Below are positions 1 through 8,567 of a DNA stretch of 64,000 nucleotides, one piece after another (the first letter of the stretch is position 1; every line of letters begins with the position of its first letter). Source of the stretch: Planctomycetota bacterium (lineage in GTDB: Bacteria > Planctomycetota > Brocadiia > SM23-32 > JAKLEA01); contig JAKLEA010000007.1 in NCBI GenBank assembly GCA_022711755.1, positions 62,001-126,000 on the forward strand, in the 5' to 3' direction. Position numbers and translations under genes: made by a program. A model generated the notes under the pieces. It made no database searches, was not told where the DNA came from, and saw only the letters and a program-made list of their open reading frames with translations.

Positions 1-1
1 C

Positions 2-322
2 GGCAGGACGTGGAGCTTCGCGGGGTTCACCGGCCTGCCGAACCCGTATGTCTCCATTGACATGGTAAAGCTGCGCGACGGGCGCGTCGTTCTGGCCTTC
101 AATAACTCCCCCAAGGAGCGCTCGCCCTTCACCCTCGCGCTGAGCGAGGACGAGGGGCGCACATGGCCGTGGAAGCGCGACCTGATAACCGAACCCGGCG
201 AGTTTTCGTACCCAGCAATAATCCAGGCGTCGGACGGAACCGTCCACGTCACCTACACCCACCTGCGGAAATCCATCGGACATTTCCAGCTTTCGCCGGA
301 TTGGGTGAAGGGGAGAAAGTAA
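2..322 (+). CDS. C-terminal end of a sialidase-like (BNR/Asp-box) protein, 5' truncated
   Basis: The reading frame is open from base 2, so the gene begins upstream of the window; the internal ATG at 62 is not a credible start. The fragment shows a BNR/Asp-box style turn (SEDEGRTWPW) preceded by another GRTW, and the late sialidase-type motif FSYPAIIQASDGTVHVTYTH, typical of the last beta-propeller blades of exo-alpha-sialidase-like glycoside hydrolases. Family members cleave terminal sialic acid or related sugars outside the cytoplasm. Substrate cannot be inferred from the fragment, and the catalytic N-terminal part and any signal peptide are outside the window. Confidence 0.8.
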   Translation, partial: GRTWSFAGFTGLPNPYVSIDMVKLRDGRVVLAFNNSPKERSPFTLALSEDEGRTWPWKRDLITEPGEFSYPAIIQASDGTVHVTYTHLRKSIGHFQLSPDWVKGRK

Positions 323-341
323 TCGTGAGAAAGATTTTCTG

Positions 342-1436
342 ATGACTCGCTATAGAAAACGAGTAGTGCTTACAGGCAGGTTGTCGGCTTCTGTCTTGGT
401 TATTCTCGCGATACTGGCTATTGAGTTAAATGCGTTAGCCGACGCCCCGCCAAAGGCTTCCGAGATCGCAAGGCAGTTCGACGAAATGTGGAAGGAAAAG
501 AAATTCAAGGAGATGGTGGCATATTTCTCTGAACTTGAGTCGAAGTATCCGCGGTACATACCGGCCATTGTCGCTAACTACGGCCTCTCATACTGCGACG
601 GCCACATGTTTGAGGCAGGCGAAAAGATGCAGAGGGTCGGCGTTCTCTGCCGCTTGACAAGAGGAGAGATGGATCGGTTTATGATCGGAACCTCTTGGCT
701 GTTCACATGTGACTTCTCACTCATAGAATATAAAATCAAAATAGAAAAAGCGATAACATTGCACCGCGCAACAGATGAGGAATGGGAGAAGATTTGGCAC
801 ATAGAATGGCCATCAGGATTACATCCTATCCCAGGCGCCGGAGTGATCGCATATGCGCCGGAGGAGATGCTTGGTCCGATGTCGAGCCAGCAACTCAATC
901 TACTGATTGGGGAGATAAATCCCGACCTGCTGAAAAGAGAGAAGATTGACTACGAAGATATCGTCAGAATTTTTGAAGAGTCCGGACGAAAGGCAGAACT
1001 TGGCAAGTTGATAGTGAAGGCAAAATACGACCTTTTCCAAGAAGATAGCCTGATCGCGAATGACGGCATAAGGCTATTCGCTGATTTGGGAAGCGTGGAA
1101 TTGTTGAAATTCGCTGTTGAACGGGCTTGGTGGAGCAGGAAGCGATATTCACTGAAACAGATCGAAAGCCTCCCGGAGAGAGAGCGGATCAGAATGTGTT
1201 CGGAATTGCTGAGCAGCGACCACTTCTACTACCTATGGGCTGAGTCGCCGAGGAAGATGCCTGGGAACAGATTAAGAGAGGAGGAACGCCACGAGGCGCT
1301 TTTCCGACTCGAATTCCAGGGATTCCTGAATGAGTGCTTTGAGGCGAGAGGCCAGAAAGCCCCCAAGCTGGAAGAGTTGCAGAGCCCCGAATCCAGGAAA
1401 GCATATGCAGCGGGACTGACAGCGACCGGAAAGTAA
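342..1436 (+). CDS. Secreted protein of unknown function
   Basis: 364 residues. It begins with a basic n-region and a hydrophobic stretch (about residues 14-33) ending in ADA, consistent with a Sec signal peptide. The rest is charged, alpha-helical looking and may contain degenerate TPR-like helices (around residues 45-100), but I recognise no family. It starts 20 bases after the sialidase-like gene on the same strand, so the two may be cotranscribed. The ribosome-binding site is weak. Base composition is somewhat more A+T-rich than its neighbours, which could reflect relaxed selection or transfer. It converges with the minus-strand gene at 1512-2696. Confidence 0.6.
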   Translation: MTRYRKRVVLTGRLSASVLVILAILAIELNALADAPPKASEIARQFDEMWKEKKFKEMVAYFSELESKYPRYIPAIVANYGLSYCDGHMFEAGEKMQRVGVLCRLTRGEMDRFMIGTSWLFTCDFSLIEYKIKIEKAITLHRATDEEWEKIWHIEWPSGLHPIPGAGVIAYAPEEMLGPMSSQQLNLLIGEINPDLLKREKIDYEDIVRIFEESGRKAELGKLIVKAKYDLFQEDSLIANDGIRLFADLGSVELLKFAVERAWWSRKRYSLKQIESLPERERIRMCSELLSSDHFYYLWAESPRKMPGNRLREEERHEALFRLEFQGFLNECFEARGQKAPKLEELQSPESRKAYAAGLTATGK

Positions 1437-1511
1437 CGGTTCTCCCTGTGGTTTTCATAGGGCGCGAAGTGCATTGGGACGCGCATGGTCCGACTTCTAC
1501 TCATGCCGCAT

Positions 1512-2696
1512 TCACTTCAGCTTGTCCAATTCCTCTGTTCGCCCTTGCGCTTCGAGAATGTCAGCCAATAGTCTTTTCGCCGCATTAACATCTATCTCGT
1601 GACCCGATTCGATCAGTTCTCGGGCGAGTTTCTCTGCCTTGTCAAACTGGCGGCCCTCCACATATTGCTTGGCTGCTATCAGCAATAACCTGCCCTTCCC
1701 CCCTTCTTTGTCGTCAGTCATGTCGGCAGCTTTCATGTAGGCTTGAGCCGCATCAAGAGGCTTGCGACAGTCGGACAGAATTTTGCCGCCGCCGATTATC
1801 ATGTTTATATCCTCTCCGGCTTCTCGCAGAAGTCTCCTTCCGCACTCAGATGCCTCTTCTCTCATCCCCATCTGCTGGTAAGCCACAGACATGCGCCATA
1901 CCCAGTGTTCCTTCTGGCCCGGATTCGCTCTAAGCAGTTCCTCATAGATCCTGATTGCAGGTTCTATCCGGCCAGAAGACACATATGCTTGCGCAAGGTT
2001 CGATTTGAGGTGGGAGTCATCTGGCGATGAGGCTGTCAGACGCTCCAACAGCGGTACAGCCTTTGAACTCTCCTCCTTGCGCATGTACAAGTCAGCAAGC
2101 ATATGAATCGCCTCCATATCGTCCTTATTCTTCGACAGACGGTCCTCGTATGTCTTGATGGCCTGCGGAATCCGATTGTGCATGATGTATGTATTAAATA
2201 AAGAATTACGGCGGCGATCTTTCTCCAAGGATGTCGTGGCCTTCTCAATATCCAACTGTAGCAAAGGTTCGGCATCGTCGTAACGTTTTGCGCGCAGATA
2301 AACGCTTGCAAGCTGTTGGCACGCCATCTCTTGTAATCGGGCATCCGGCGAATCGCAAAGCTTCTTGAGTATCTCAATTGTCTCCTCGATCTTCCCCTGC
2401 TTTTCTATCGCTTCGGCAAGGGACAGAAGTAGTTTGTCCCTGTTCTGCGGATCGCTGGAACTCTCCAAACCCATGCGCACCCACCGCTCCGCTTCCCCCG
2501 GTTCCTTGTGGCGGATGAAGACATCTGCTATGGAAGAGTAAAAGCCACACGGTTTGCCGGGAAAAGACTTAGCATACCCCTGTTGCGGTTTCGTGGATTC
2601 ACCTTGCGTTTCCACTTGAGCAGGGACATTGCTGCCGAATACCACCGATACAACGAGAATCGTCATTACAAAGTACTTTGCGTTCTTCATCATCAC
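1512..2696 (-). CDS. Secreted tetratricopeptide-repeat protein
   Basis: 394 residues with an N-terminal signal peptide (hydrophobic core TILVVSVVFG, about residues 11-20). Repeated helical pairs of TPR type run from about residue 50 to the end, for example KPLDAAQAYMKAADM and EPAIRIYEELLRANPGQKEHW. TPRs bind other proteins, so this is probably a periplasmic scaffold. A strong AGGAGG lies at 2703-2708. Three in-frame starts follow it (GTG at 2696, ATG at 2693 and 2690), and the ATGs have the better spacing. It lies 14 bases downstream of the large secreted protein 2711-5683, so the two are almost certainly one operon. Confidence 0.75.
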   Translation of the reverse strand: MMMKNAKYFVMTILVVSVVFGSNVPAQVETQGESTKPQQGYAKSFPGKPCGFYSSIADVFIRHKEPGEAERWVRMGLESSSDPQNRDKLLLSLAEAIEKQGKIEETIEILKKLCDSPDARLQEMACQQLASVYLRAKRYDDAEPLLQLDIEKATTSLEKDRRRNSLFNTYIMHNRIPQAIKTYEDRLSKNKDDMEAIHMLADLYMRKEESSKAVPLLERLTASSPDDSHLKSNLAQAYVSSGRIEPAIRIYEELLRANPGQKEHWVWRMSVAYQQMGMREEASECGRRLLREAGEDINMIIGGGKILSDCRKPLDAAQAYMKAADMTDDKEGGKGRLLLIAAKQYVEGRQFDKAEKLARELIESGHEIDVNAAKRLLADILEAQGRTEELDKLK

Positions 2697-2710
2697 TCTT
2701 CACCTCCTGC

Positions 2711-5683
2711 TTACCGGACATCGGATTGAATGGTCGCACAACCCGGCAATCCCATCTCCCGCTGCGTCCGATCCAGTAGATCCTCCAGTCCCCCCTCCAT
2801 GAGGTAGACCTTGCCTCTCAGGTGAACCCGCTTCCCCGGCGGGCAGTTTATCGCGTCGGGATCGGCGTGGATGCACGGCGAGAGGGCGTTGCTCAGAATC
2901 GAACGCGCATTGGGCCATGCAATTGCAAAGATGTATTTCCCATCCTCCGAGATAACCGCCGGAAGGCCGACGTCCGCAACCTCCTTCGACCCGCCCCATT
3001 CCATCCCGTCGTTCACCGGCGGGCCGCCGAATATCGGGTAGTGGCAAAGCTCGTGCCTGCCGCTTCCCCGTTCGGTTTCCGACATCCTTTTCCATGCCCC
3101 GCCGATGTGTACCCACGTCCGCTCCAGCGTCCTGTCGTCGAAAAGCGTATTCGTTAGAATCGGGCAGAACTGCAACGACATTTTCACCGGTTCCGAACGG
3201 TTGTTCTGGAGCCAGAACTCCAGGTCAACGTCGTCCTCGTTGGGCGAAAGACGCCCGCCGGCAACCTGGTTGTCGAATTCCCACTCAAACCAGATCGAGC
3301 CGCCCTCGCTCTCCTGCCAGACCTGCGCAAGCGGCGCAGATGGGACACGCGGTGGCATGTCGTCGCGATGATGGTCAATGAAGTCGAGCTTGTCCGTCTG
3401 CAGCGTTTCCGGGAAGCGAAGTTGTATCGGAGTCTTCATCCAGTGCGCCTGTATGAGGGCGATGTGCGCAACGCCGTCCGGACCGACCTGGAGCGGCTTT
3501 ACGCTGATGCGCGGCAGCGTCTGATGCGATTGTCCGGCCGTGACCTTAAACCTCTGGGGCGAATTGTCCGATGGAACGAGGAAGACCGCGCCGAAGCTGC
3601 CGTCCGGTTCAGCGAAAACCTGCGTTCCGTCATTGTCACTCACGCGCCCATGCGAAAGCATCCGCCACCCGCGCGATTCCCTGCGCCAGATTCTGGGCCA
3701 GCGGTAGTCCGTCAGACCGGTGATGATGACTGGGATCAGGTCGCGTCCGCCCTCAAGGACAAATTCCGCCTCGTTGGAATCCGCTGAGACAATCGTCGGG
3801 AAGTCGCAGACCTTCGCGCCGCGCGACATGGCCGTCACGCGCGGGGCGTTGGCGCCGAAAACATCGCTTTCCCGACCGGGCGTCTTCGCCCCGGCAACCT
3901 CGCCGTAGGGAAGCCAGAACGCGTCGAAGTAGAAGTAATCCCCCGGTTTCAACTCCAACGTCTCCGCATCAGGGACGAGCAACATCCGAAGATTGCCCTT
4001 CTTCTCGCACAAGACGCTCGCCGCAGGGCCCATGTCCTTCCCGCCGACCTTCGCATCCCACGACCTCAGGACGATTGCATTGGAGCCTTTCTCCTCGCCA
4101 TAAACGGCAATGAACGAGTCCTCCGGGGGAATCCCCTGTCCCCGGACGCTGAAGTTGTCCTTCGTGAAATCCAGATCGGCGTCCGGGATTCCCGTCGCGG
4201 CGAATCGCTTGTACCTCAGGCTCTGCACCCACGTCGCCACGGTAAGCAGGCGGAAGTTCTCCTTCGCGTTCTCAATCGTGACAGGCTCCTGAACGTCGTA
4301 TCTGACGCGGATGAAGTTACGAAGCTCGTCGGCCTGGGGGAGTTCGAACGTGCGGACGGTCGCCTTGATCTTCCCGTCGGTCGAGAAGTAGTCCAGCCCG
4401 ATGTCCATCCAGTTAGGCCCCGTGCTGTGATATGTCGTCCCGCCGTATTCGAGGTAGGTCCAGGCGTCTCCGGCCTTGTATGAGAGGAAGCTGTGCCCCG
4501 CGACGTTGTCGTGCTGCGGCTGCCCGCTCCAGAAGGAGTCCTGGCTCATTGCGCGGAAGTCTGCGATATCAACCCCCGGAAGCCCGGCAAATTTGAACGG
4601 GACATAGCAGGTCGTTTCAGTTACGCCGGTCGAACTGTGGAAGTAGTCCATCCACGCCCCCAGGGAGGAGAACTGCTTGACCATGTGGCGTCCCCAGTTC
4701 TGGTAGAGCTTCAGGGACGTTATTGTTCTCTTCTCTCCGGTTTCAAGGTAAAGCGGAAAATAAGTCTCGCTGAATGGCGTGTCGTCGGGGTTGTAGAATT
4801 TCTCCTCCTTCTCCCCGGCGAAGTTCTTGGATATCTGGACTACGATCGGAAGCGGGTGTCCATCCGCGTCTAACAGGATCCCGCCCTCGACCGACCCCTT
4901 GTCCCCGCCGATATTTTCATGGCAAACGTAGATTTTGCGTGGCTCAGCCGGATTTATGACCGTGAATCGCGCGGTCTCGTAGCGGTTGGGATGATGGTAG
5001 AAATGACCCTGGAAGCCGCCCTCGCTCAGGGAACCGATTGTGTAGCATCCCCGTACCGCGTCGTAGCGCATCGGAACCTTCGCCTCATGGTTCACGAATG
5101 CCGAATCCGGTAGCGGCGGCGTCTCTCCGAAAATCGGGAAAGAGAAGCATTGCTTCGTCCCTTTTTTGAATTGTTCCGGGATGAACCGGTTCTCCGCGAT
5201 GCCTTCAATCCGGACGGATTTCGCGTCAAAATTCCCGATCGCGTGCCACGTTATCGAGGCCAGTATCTTCTCCGGGTAGCAGTAGAGCGCGAGGTCGCCC
5301 TTCAAGGGCGCGAGCTTCCCATCGGCGTCGGCGACTTGATAATCAAGCCAGTGAATCTCGCAGAAATACGGCCCCCGGCGATAAAGGTTGATGCGAGACG
5401 GAGCTTCGCAGTTCTTTGAGGAATAGACCTTGCCGGCGGCGTCCTCGACGGATATGGAGAGCCATTCCGTTCCCGTCGCTGAGTCAAACAGGCGGTGCGG
5501 CTTGCGCATTTCGCCGGTCAGGCGATAGGCCTCGGCGATGATCAGAAAGGCGCTGCGGGAACCGTCAACGTAACGGACTTCCAGCTTCGGTCTCTTCTCG
5601 ACCGGCTGGTTTGCGAAATCGGCATCGTATGCCAGCGCCGCGACAGGCGCGCTCATCAGCAGCGGGAGAATCAGAAAACGCAT
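2711..5683 (-). CDS. Large secreted protein of unknown function
   Basis: 990 residues from the preferred ATG at 5683, which has a GGAG-like site a few bases upstream; the frame extends 19 codons further to 5740 without a good ribosome-binding site. From this start the protein opens with a clean signal peptide (MRFLILPLLMSAPVAALAYD). The body is rich in aromatic residues and beta-strand-like segments (WTYLEYGGTTYHSTGPNWMD), as in extracellular sugar-binding or glycan-processing proteins, but I see no catalytic motif I can name. It is followed by the TPR gene in an operon-like arrangement. Function unknown. Confidence 0.65.
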   Translation of the reverse strand: MRFLILPLLMSAPVAALAYDADFANQPVEKRPKLEVRYVDGSRSAFLIIAEAYRLTGEMRKPHRLFDSATGTEWLSISVEDAAGKVYSSKNCEAPSRINLYRRGPYFCEIHWLDYQVADADGKLAPLKGDLALYCYPEKILASITWHAIGNFDAKSVRIEGIAENRFIPEQFKKGTKQCFSFPIFGETPPLPDSAFVNHEAKVPMRYDAVRGCYTIGSLSEGGFQGHFYHHPNRYETARFTVINPAEPRKIYVCHENIGGDKGSVEGGILLDADGHPLPIVVQISKNFAGEKEEKFYNPDDTPFSETYFPLYLETGEKRTITSLKLYQNWGRHMVKQFSSLGAWMDYFHSSTGVTETTCYVPFKFAGLPGVDIADFRAMSQDSFWSGQPQHDNVAGHSFLSYKAGDAWTYLEYGGTTYHSTGPNWMDIGLDYFSTDGKIKATVRTFELPQADELRNFIRVRYDVQEPVTIENAKENFRLLTVATWVQSLRYKRFAATGIPDADLDFTKDNFSVRGQGIPPEDSFIAVYGEEKGSNAIVLRSWDAKVGGKDMGPAASVLCEKKGNLRMLLVPDAETLELKPGDYFYFDAFWLPYGEVAGAKTPGRESDVFGANAPRVTAMSRGAKVCDFPTIVSADSNEAEFVLEGGRDLIPVIITGLTDYRWPRIWRRESRGWRMLSHGRVSDNDGTQVFAEPDGSFGAVFLVPSDNSPQRFKVTAGQSHQTLPRISVKPLQVGPDGVAHIALIQAHWMKTPIQLRFPETLQTDKLDFIDHHRDDMPPRVPSAPLAQVWQESEGGSIWFEWEFDNQVAGGRLSPNEDDVDLEFWLQNNRSEPVKMSLQFCPILTNTLFDDRTLERTWVHIGGAWKRMSETERGSGRHELCHYPIFGGPPVNDGMEWGGSKEVADVGLPAVISEDGKYIFAIAWPNARSILSNALSPCIHADPDAINCPPGKRVHLRGKVYLMEGGLEDLLDRTQREMGLPGCATIQSDVR

Positions 5684-5802
5684 GAGATCGGCTCCTGAAC
5701 CATATGCTATGTGACAACTGTTTTTATGGAATCTCCGCAATCAAGCGCGTCCGCAACGGACGAGCGCGCTCCAAGGTCCAGCCCCGGCGCGCAACGCCCG
5801 GC

Positions 5803-6561
5803 TCAACAAAGCAAATTGCGCAGGATGTCGTCAGTCGGGTAGGCGTGGCCTTTGTGCTTCCTGAAGCCCTCTCCGAACGCGAATCCGGCCTCCCCGCCGC
5901 GTTTCTGGGACCACGCCTTCATCATGCGCACGTATTCGTCCATGCCGTGGTGCGCGCGCAGCCATTCGCGCTGGCTGGCGTGGCAGCAGAGCATCCGCTC
6001 CTTCGCGTCAATCTCTCCGGAGATGTCAACGATCAGGTCCGGCTTGATCTCATTGCCGAAGATGTCGTGCCCCTCCATCGGATCGGCATAATAGAGATGC
6101 GGGATGTGCGCCAGCGGCGGCGCGGGGCTTGGCGCTTCGGTCGGAAAATTCGGGATCGGCGCCCCGAACGTCGCCGCGCGGACAAGCGTGCTCGTAACCT
6201 CGTGGTCGAGCATGTAGTCCTGCGGACTGTGCGTTATGACGATGTCCGGCTTGACTTCCCGGATGATCTCCGTCACGCGCATCATGTGCAGGCGGTCATA
6301 GAAGATGAATAGGTCCTGCGATCCCGCGCAGAAATAGCGGCCATCAAGGATTTCCACTGCCTTTCGAGCCTCCGCCGTGCGGATGCGGGAAATCTCCTGC
6401 GGCCTGTCCGTTGCCGATCCGCAGTCGCCGGGGGTCATCGTAGCCACCGCAACCTGCCAGCCGTGTTCCTTGTGCAGCCTTGCCATGGTTCCGGCGCACG
6501 TGAACTCCGCGTCATCCGGGTGCGCCATGATCGAGAGTACCGTCTTTGTTTTCTTGCCCAT
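5803..6561 (-). CDS. PIG-L family zinc-dependent deacetylase
   Basis: 252 residues from ATG 6561, chosen because GGAG lies 6 bases upstream; in-frame starts at 6573 and 6606 have no such site. The diagnostic AHPDDAEF sits near residue 12, supplying the first zinc histidine and the general-base aspartate. HSPQDYMLDHEVTS near the middle supplies the later zinc histidine. The family removes N-acetyl groups from GlcNAc-containing glycolipids, mycothiol or bacillithiol precursors, or amino-sugar antibiotics. The surrounding sugar-related genes suggest an N-acetylated sugar substrate, but this is inference. Confidence 0.88.
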   Translation of the reverse strand: MGKKTKTVLSIMAHPDDAEFTCAGTMARLHKEHGWQVAVATMTPGDCGSATDRPQEISRIRTAEARKAVEILDGRYFCAGSQDLFIFYDRLHMMRVTEIIREVKPDIVITHSPQDYMLDHEVTSTLVRAATFGAPIPNFPTEAPSPAPPLAHIPHLYYADPMEGHDIFGNEIKPDLIVDISGEIDAKERMLCCHASQREWLRAHHGMDEYVRMMKAWSQKRGGEAGFAFGEGFRKHKGHAYPTDDILRNLLC

Positions 6562-6616
6562 CAGATTCTCCATCGTTAGTTGCCACGTTCTTGCTTTATG
6601 CGTCATGACCGCAGGA

Positions 6617-6632
6617 GCGGGTTAAAACCCGC
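6617..6632. repeat. Palindromic intergenic motif
   Basis: A perfect 7-bp inverted repeat, GCGGGTT-AA-AACCCGC, followed by CTCTACAG, lies between the SxtJ-like and PIG-L genes. A looser relative (CGGGTTGCACCCG followed by GGCTAC) occurs at about 26800. The combination resembles dispersed extragenic palindromes common in large environmental genomes. With only one clear copy here the repeat status is an inference. It has no T-tract, so it is not a typical terminator. Confidence 0.35.
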
Positions 6633-6655
6633 CTCTACAGTGCGCATGTGCGGTG

Positions 6656-7144
6656 TCAGAACATCCGCTTGTATCTCTCCCTGTCCGGAGGCGGGCCGTG
6701 CGGCTCCCAGTATGTGCCCTCCGGATTATGCGTGAACTTGCGCTTCATCGCGTCCCGTCCGATGAGCCGGAAGAAGATCGCCACCGGCGTGAAGACAAAG
6801 AGGTAGGCAACGGTCATGGCCGTCCGCGCCAGGACCATGCCGATGAACCATCCCTGCGCGGTGAAAATCCGGTAGACGATGAGTCCGATCTTCGGCGTCA
6901 GGTGTGTCGTCAGGAATCCGAACGCCGCGACTGACGCGAAAACCATCGCCAGCATCTGGCGCCAGTGCCCGGTATGTTCCCATGCCGTCCACCAGTGTCC
7001 GGCAAAGGGATGATGCGGCAATCCCTCCTGCACGGCCCCGGCCTTCCAGAGATAAAAGGCCGCGATCAGGAATACGATCGGCATCCGGCGTCCGAACTTG
7101 AGCAGCTCCGCGAGATCAGGATTCCAGTTGACCTTCTCCAGCAT
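6656..7144 (-). CDS. SxtJ-like membrane protein
   Basis: 162 residues with about three membrane segments (about 21-38, 63-83 and 107-128) and a soluble tail ending EPHGPPPDRERYKRMF. The FRLIGRDAMKRKF...TYW region just after the last helix is the signature I associate with the SxtJ family, first named in saxitoxin clusters but widespread. The gene directly follows the DUF5989 gene 7160-7315 (15-base gap), and these two small membrane proteins usually travel together beside a carbamoyltransferase. No carbamoyltransferase is present here. Function is unknown; a role in envelope-associated modification or export is speculation. Confidence 0.72.
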   Translation of the reverse strand: MLEKVNWNPDLAELLKFGRRMPIVFLIAAFYLWKAGAVQEGLPHHPFAGHWWTAWEHTGHWRQMLAMVFASVAAFGFLTTHLTPKIGLIVYRIFTAQGWFIGMVLARTAMTVAYLFVFTPVAIFFRLIGRDAMKRKFTHNPEGTYWEPHGPPPDRERYKRMF

Positions 7145-7159
7145 GGAGGCTCCGCAGGA

Positions 7160-7315
7160 TCAGAAGATGGGGTAGATGTAGGTCGGCCCCGCGCCTGACC
7201 CCAGGATGATCAGAAGCGCCATGAATAGCAGCACCACCACGATGGGAATGAGCCACCACTTCTTGTTCTCTTTCAGAAAATCCCAGAAGTCTCTTGTCAA
7301 CGATGGCTTGGGCAT
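7160..7315 (-). CDS. DUF5989 small membrane protein
   Basis: 51 residues. The product begins MPKPSLTRDFWDFLKENKKW, has one strongly hydrophobic helix (about 20-42) and ends GPTYIYPIF. This layout (short amphipathic N-terminus with FWxFLKENKKWW, one helix, conserved aromatic tail) matches the DUF5989 family, the habitual partner of SxtJ-like proteins. The ATG at 7315 and the TGA at 7160-7162 are both clear. It lies immediately upstream of the SxtJ-like gene, in the order seen in other genomes. Function unknown. Confidence 0.8.
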   Translation of the reverse strand: MPKPSLTRDFWDFLKENKKWWLIPIVVVLLFMALLIILGSGAGPTYIYPIF

Positions 7316-7487
7316 TGTCAGGTTCCCCCCGGGGAACGATCCGTCGTGAACAGGACGCTACCGTCGCGGGCGCGGCTTGCTCCTGCGCCCCGATCTGCTC
7401 CATGAATTTACAACGAAACGTGATTATCTGGCAAGCCGATTGATCGGATATTGGATAGTTCGCTTGGCCAATCCGTATACCCCCGCC

Positions 7488-8531
7488 TCACGCCTCCCAG
7501 ACCCGCACACCATATCGGCTCAGATAGATCGGGATGTTTCTGAAAATCGGGTTTGACGCCTCGATGGCCTTTATCATGCTGCGCTTCTGACTCAGGTCCG
7601 GGCCGCAAAGCAACGTAACCGAACCGCCCTCCCCGCCCGCGCCATTGATCTTCCACCCTATTGCGCCGTGCCCCTTCGCTATCTCTATGATCGCCGCCGC
7701 GTCGTCGCTGACGAGCTTCGGGTGCAGCCGCTTCTGCGCCGCCGCGTTGTCAATCATGGCACGGCCGAGCGCAATGAAATCCCCGGCGTAGACAGCGTTC
7801 TTGGAACGTTCGGCGGTTCCCCTCAAGTCCTCAAGCTTCGCGCAGTCCGGCCCGGCGCCCTCCAGGTCCTTGATTACCATTTCATGTACGGACGACGAAC
7901 TGTGCGTCTGGCCCAGAAATATCAGCGCAAGACGTCTTTCCAACTCCCACCATATGTTGTTCGACACCTGAATCTGGCTGACAACGGCCTGCGGATAGGA
8001 CGGCATTTCGATGTAGTTGATCCCGCCGTATGCTGAACAGAACTGGTCCTGAATGCCGCACTGCTGCTTGAGCATGTCCGTCTCGATGGCGTGCGCCGTG
8101 CGGGCGATCTCGTGCGGCGTCATCCGGCCTGGCGTGAGCGTATCCAGCGCGCCTACCAGCGCGACCGTCACCGCCGCCGACGTTCCGGTCGAGCAGCCGC
8201 TTGGGGCTTCCGAGTAGATATTCACCTCGAAGGCGACGTTATCCGGCACGCGCATGTATTCGATGGCCGCCTCAAGCAAGGGATGCTTGTCATAGCTTCC
8301 GGCCTGCGGATTGACGACGTAGCGTTCGCCGTAGTTCTCGGCATGGATGATGATGCGGTCCTTCTGACCGGTGTATTCCATCACGTGCATCTGGACCTCG
8401 GCGTATGGGTAGACGCCGATGTTGAAAATCTTGCCGTGGCCGGAAAACCATGTGTCGGTCCAGCCCCCGTTGTCGCAGATGCGTATCGGGGCGACGCTGT
8501 TGATCGTTTTCAGGACTTTCGCCTTTCTCAT
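7488..8531 (-). CDS. GHMP-family sugar kinase
   Basis: 347 residues. The N-terminal substrate motif APIRICDNGGWTDTW (residues 14-28) and the ATP-binding glycine/serine loop APSGCSTGTSAA (about 109-120) are those of the GHMP kinase superfamily. The GGWTD form is typical of the branch containing D-glycero-D-manno-heptose 7-phosphate kinase and fucokinase/arabinokinase-like enzymes. GGEGGSVTLL late in the protein fits the third GHMP motif. It probably phosphorylates a sugar destined for nucleotide-sugar synthesis. The exact sugar cannot be read from the sequence. It lies upstream of the DUF5989/SxtJ pair on the same strand, with a 172-base gap in which I see nothing. Confidence 0.85.
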   Translation of the reverse strand: MRKAKVLKTINSVAPIRICDNGGWTDTWFSGHGKIFNIGVYPYAEVQMHVMEYTGQKDRIIIHAENYGERYVVNPQAGSYDKHPLLEAAIEYMRVPDNVAFEVNIYSEAPSGCSTGTSAAVTVALVGALDTLTPGRMTPHEIARTAHAIETDMLKQQCGIQDQFCSAYGGINYIEMPSYPQAVVSQIQVSNNIWWELERRLALIFLGQTHSSSSVHEMVIKDLEGAGPDCAKLEDLRGTAERSKNAVYAGDFIALGRAMIDNAAAQKRLHPKLVSDDAAAIIEIAKGHGAIGWKINGAGGEGGSVTLLCGPDLSQKRSMIKAIEASNPIFRNIPIYLSRYGVRVWEA

Positions 8532-8567
8532 TTTTCGTTCCTCCGTCCGGCGGGGCGCGTCCGCCGG

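Noticed and set aside
5684-5740. Longer N-terminus for the large secreted protein
   Set aside because: The upstream ATG has no ribosome-binding site and would bury the signal peptide; ATG 5683 has both.
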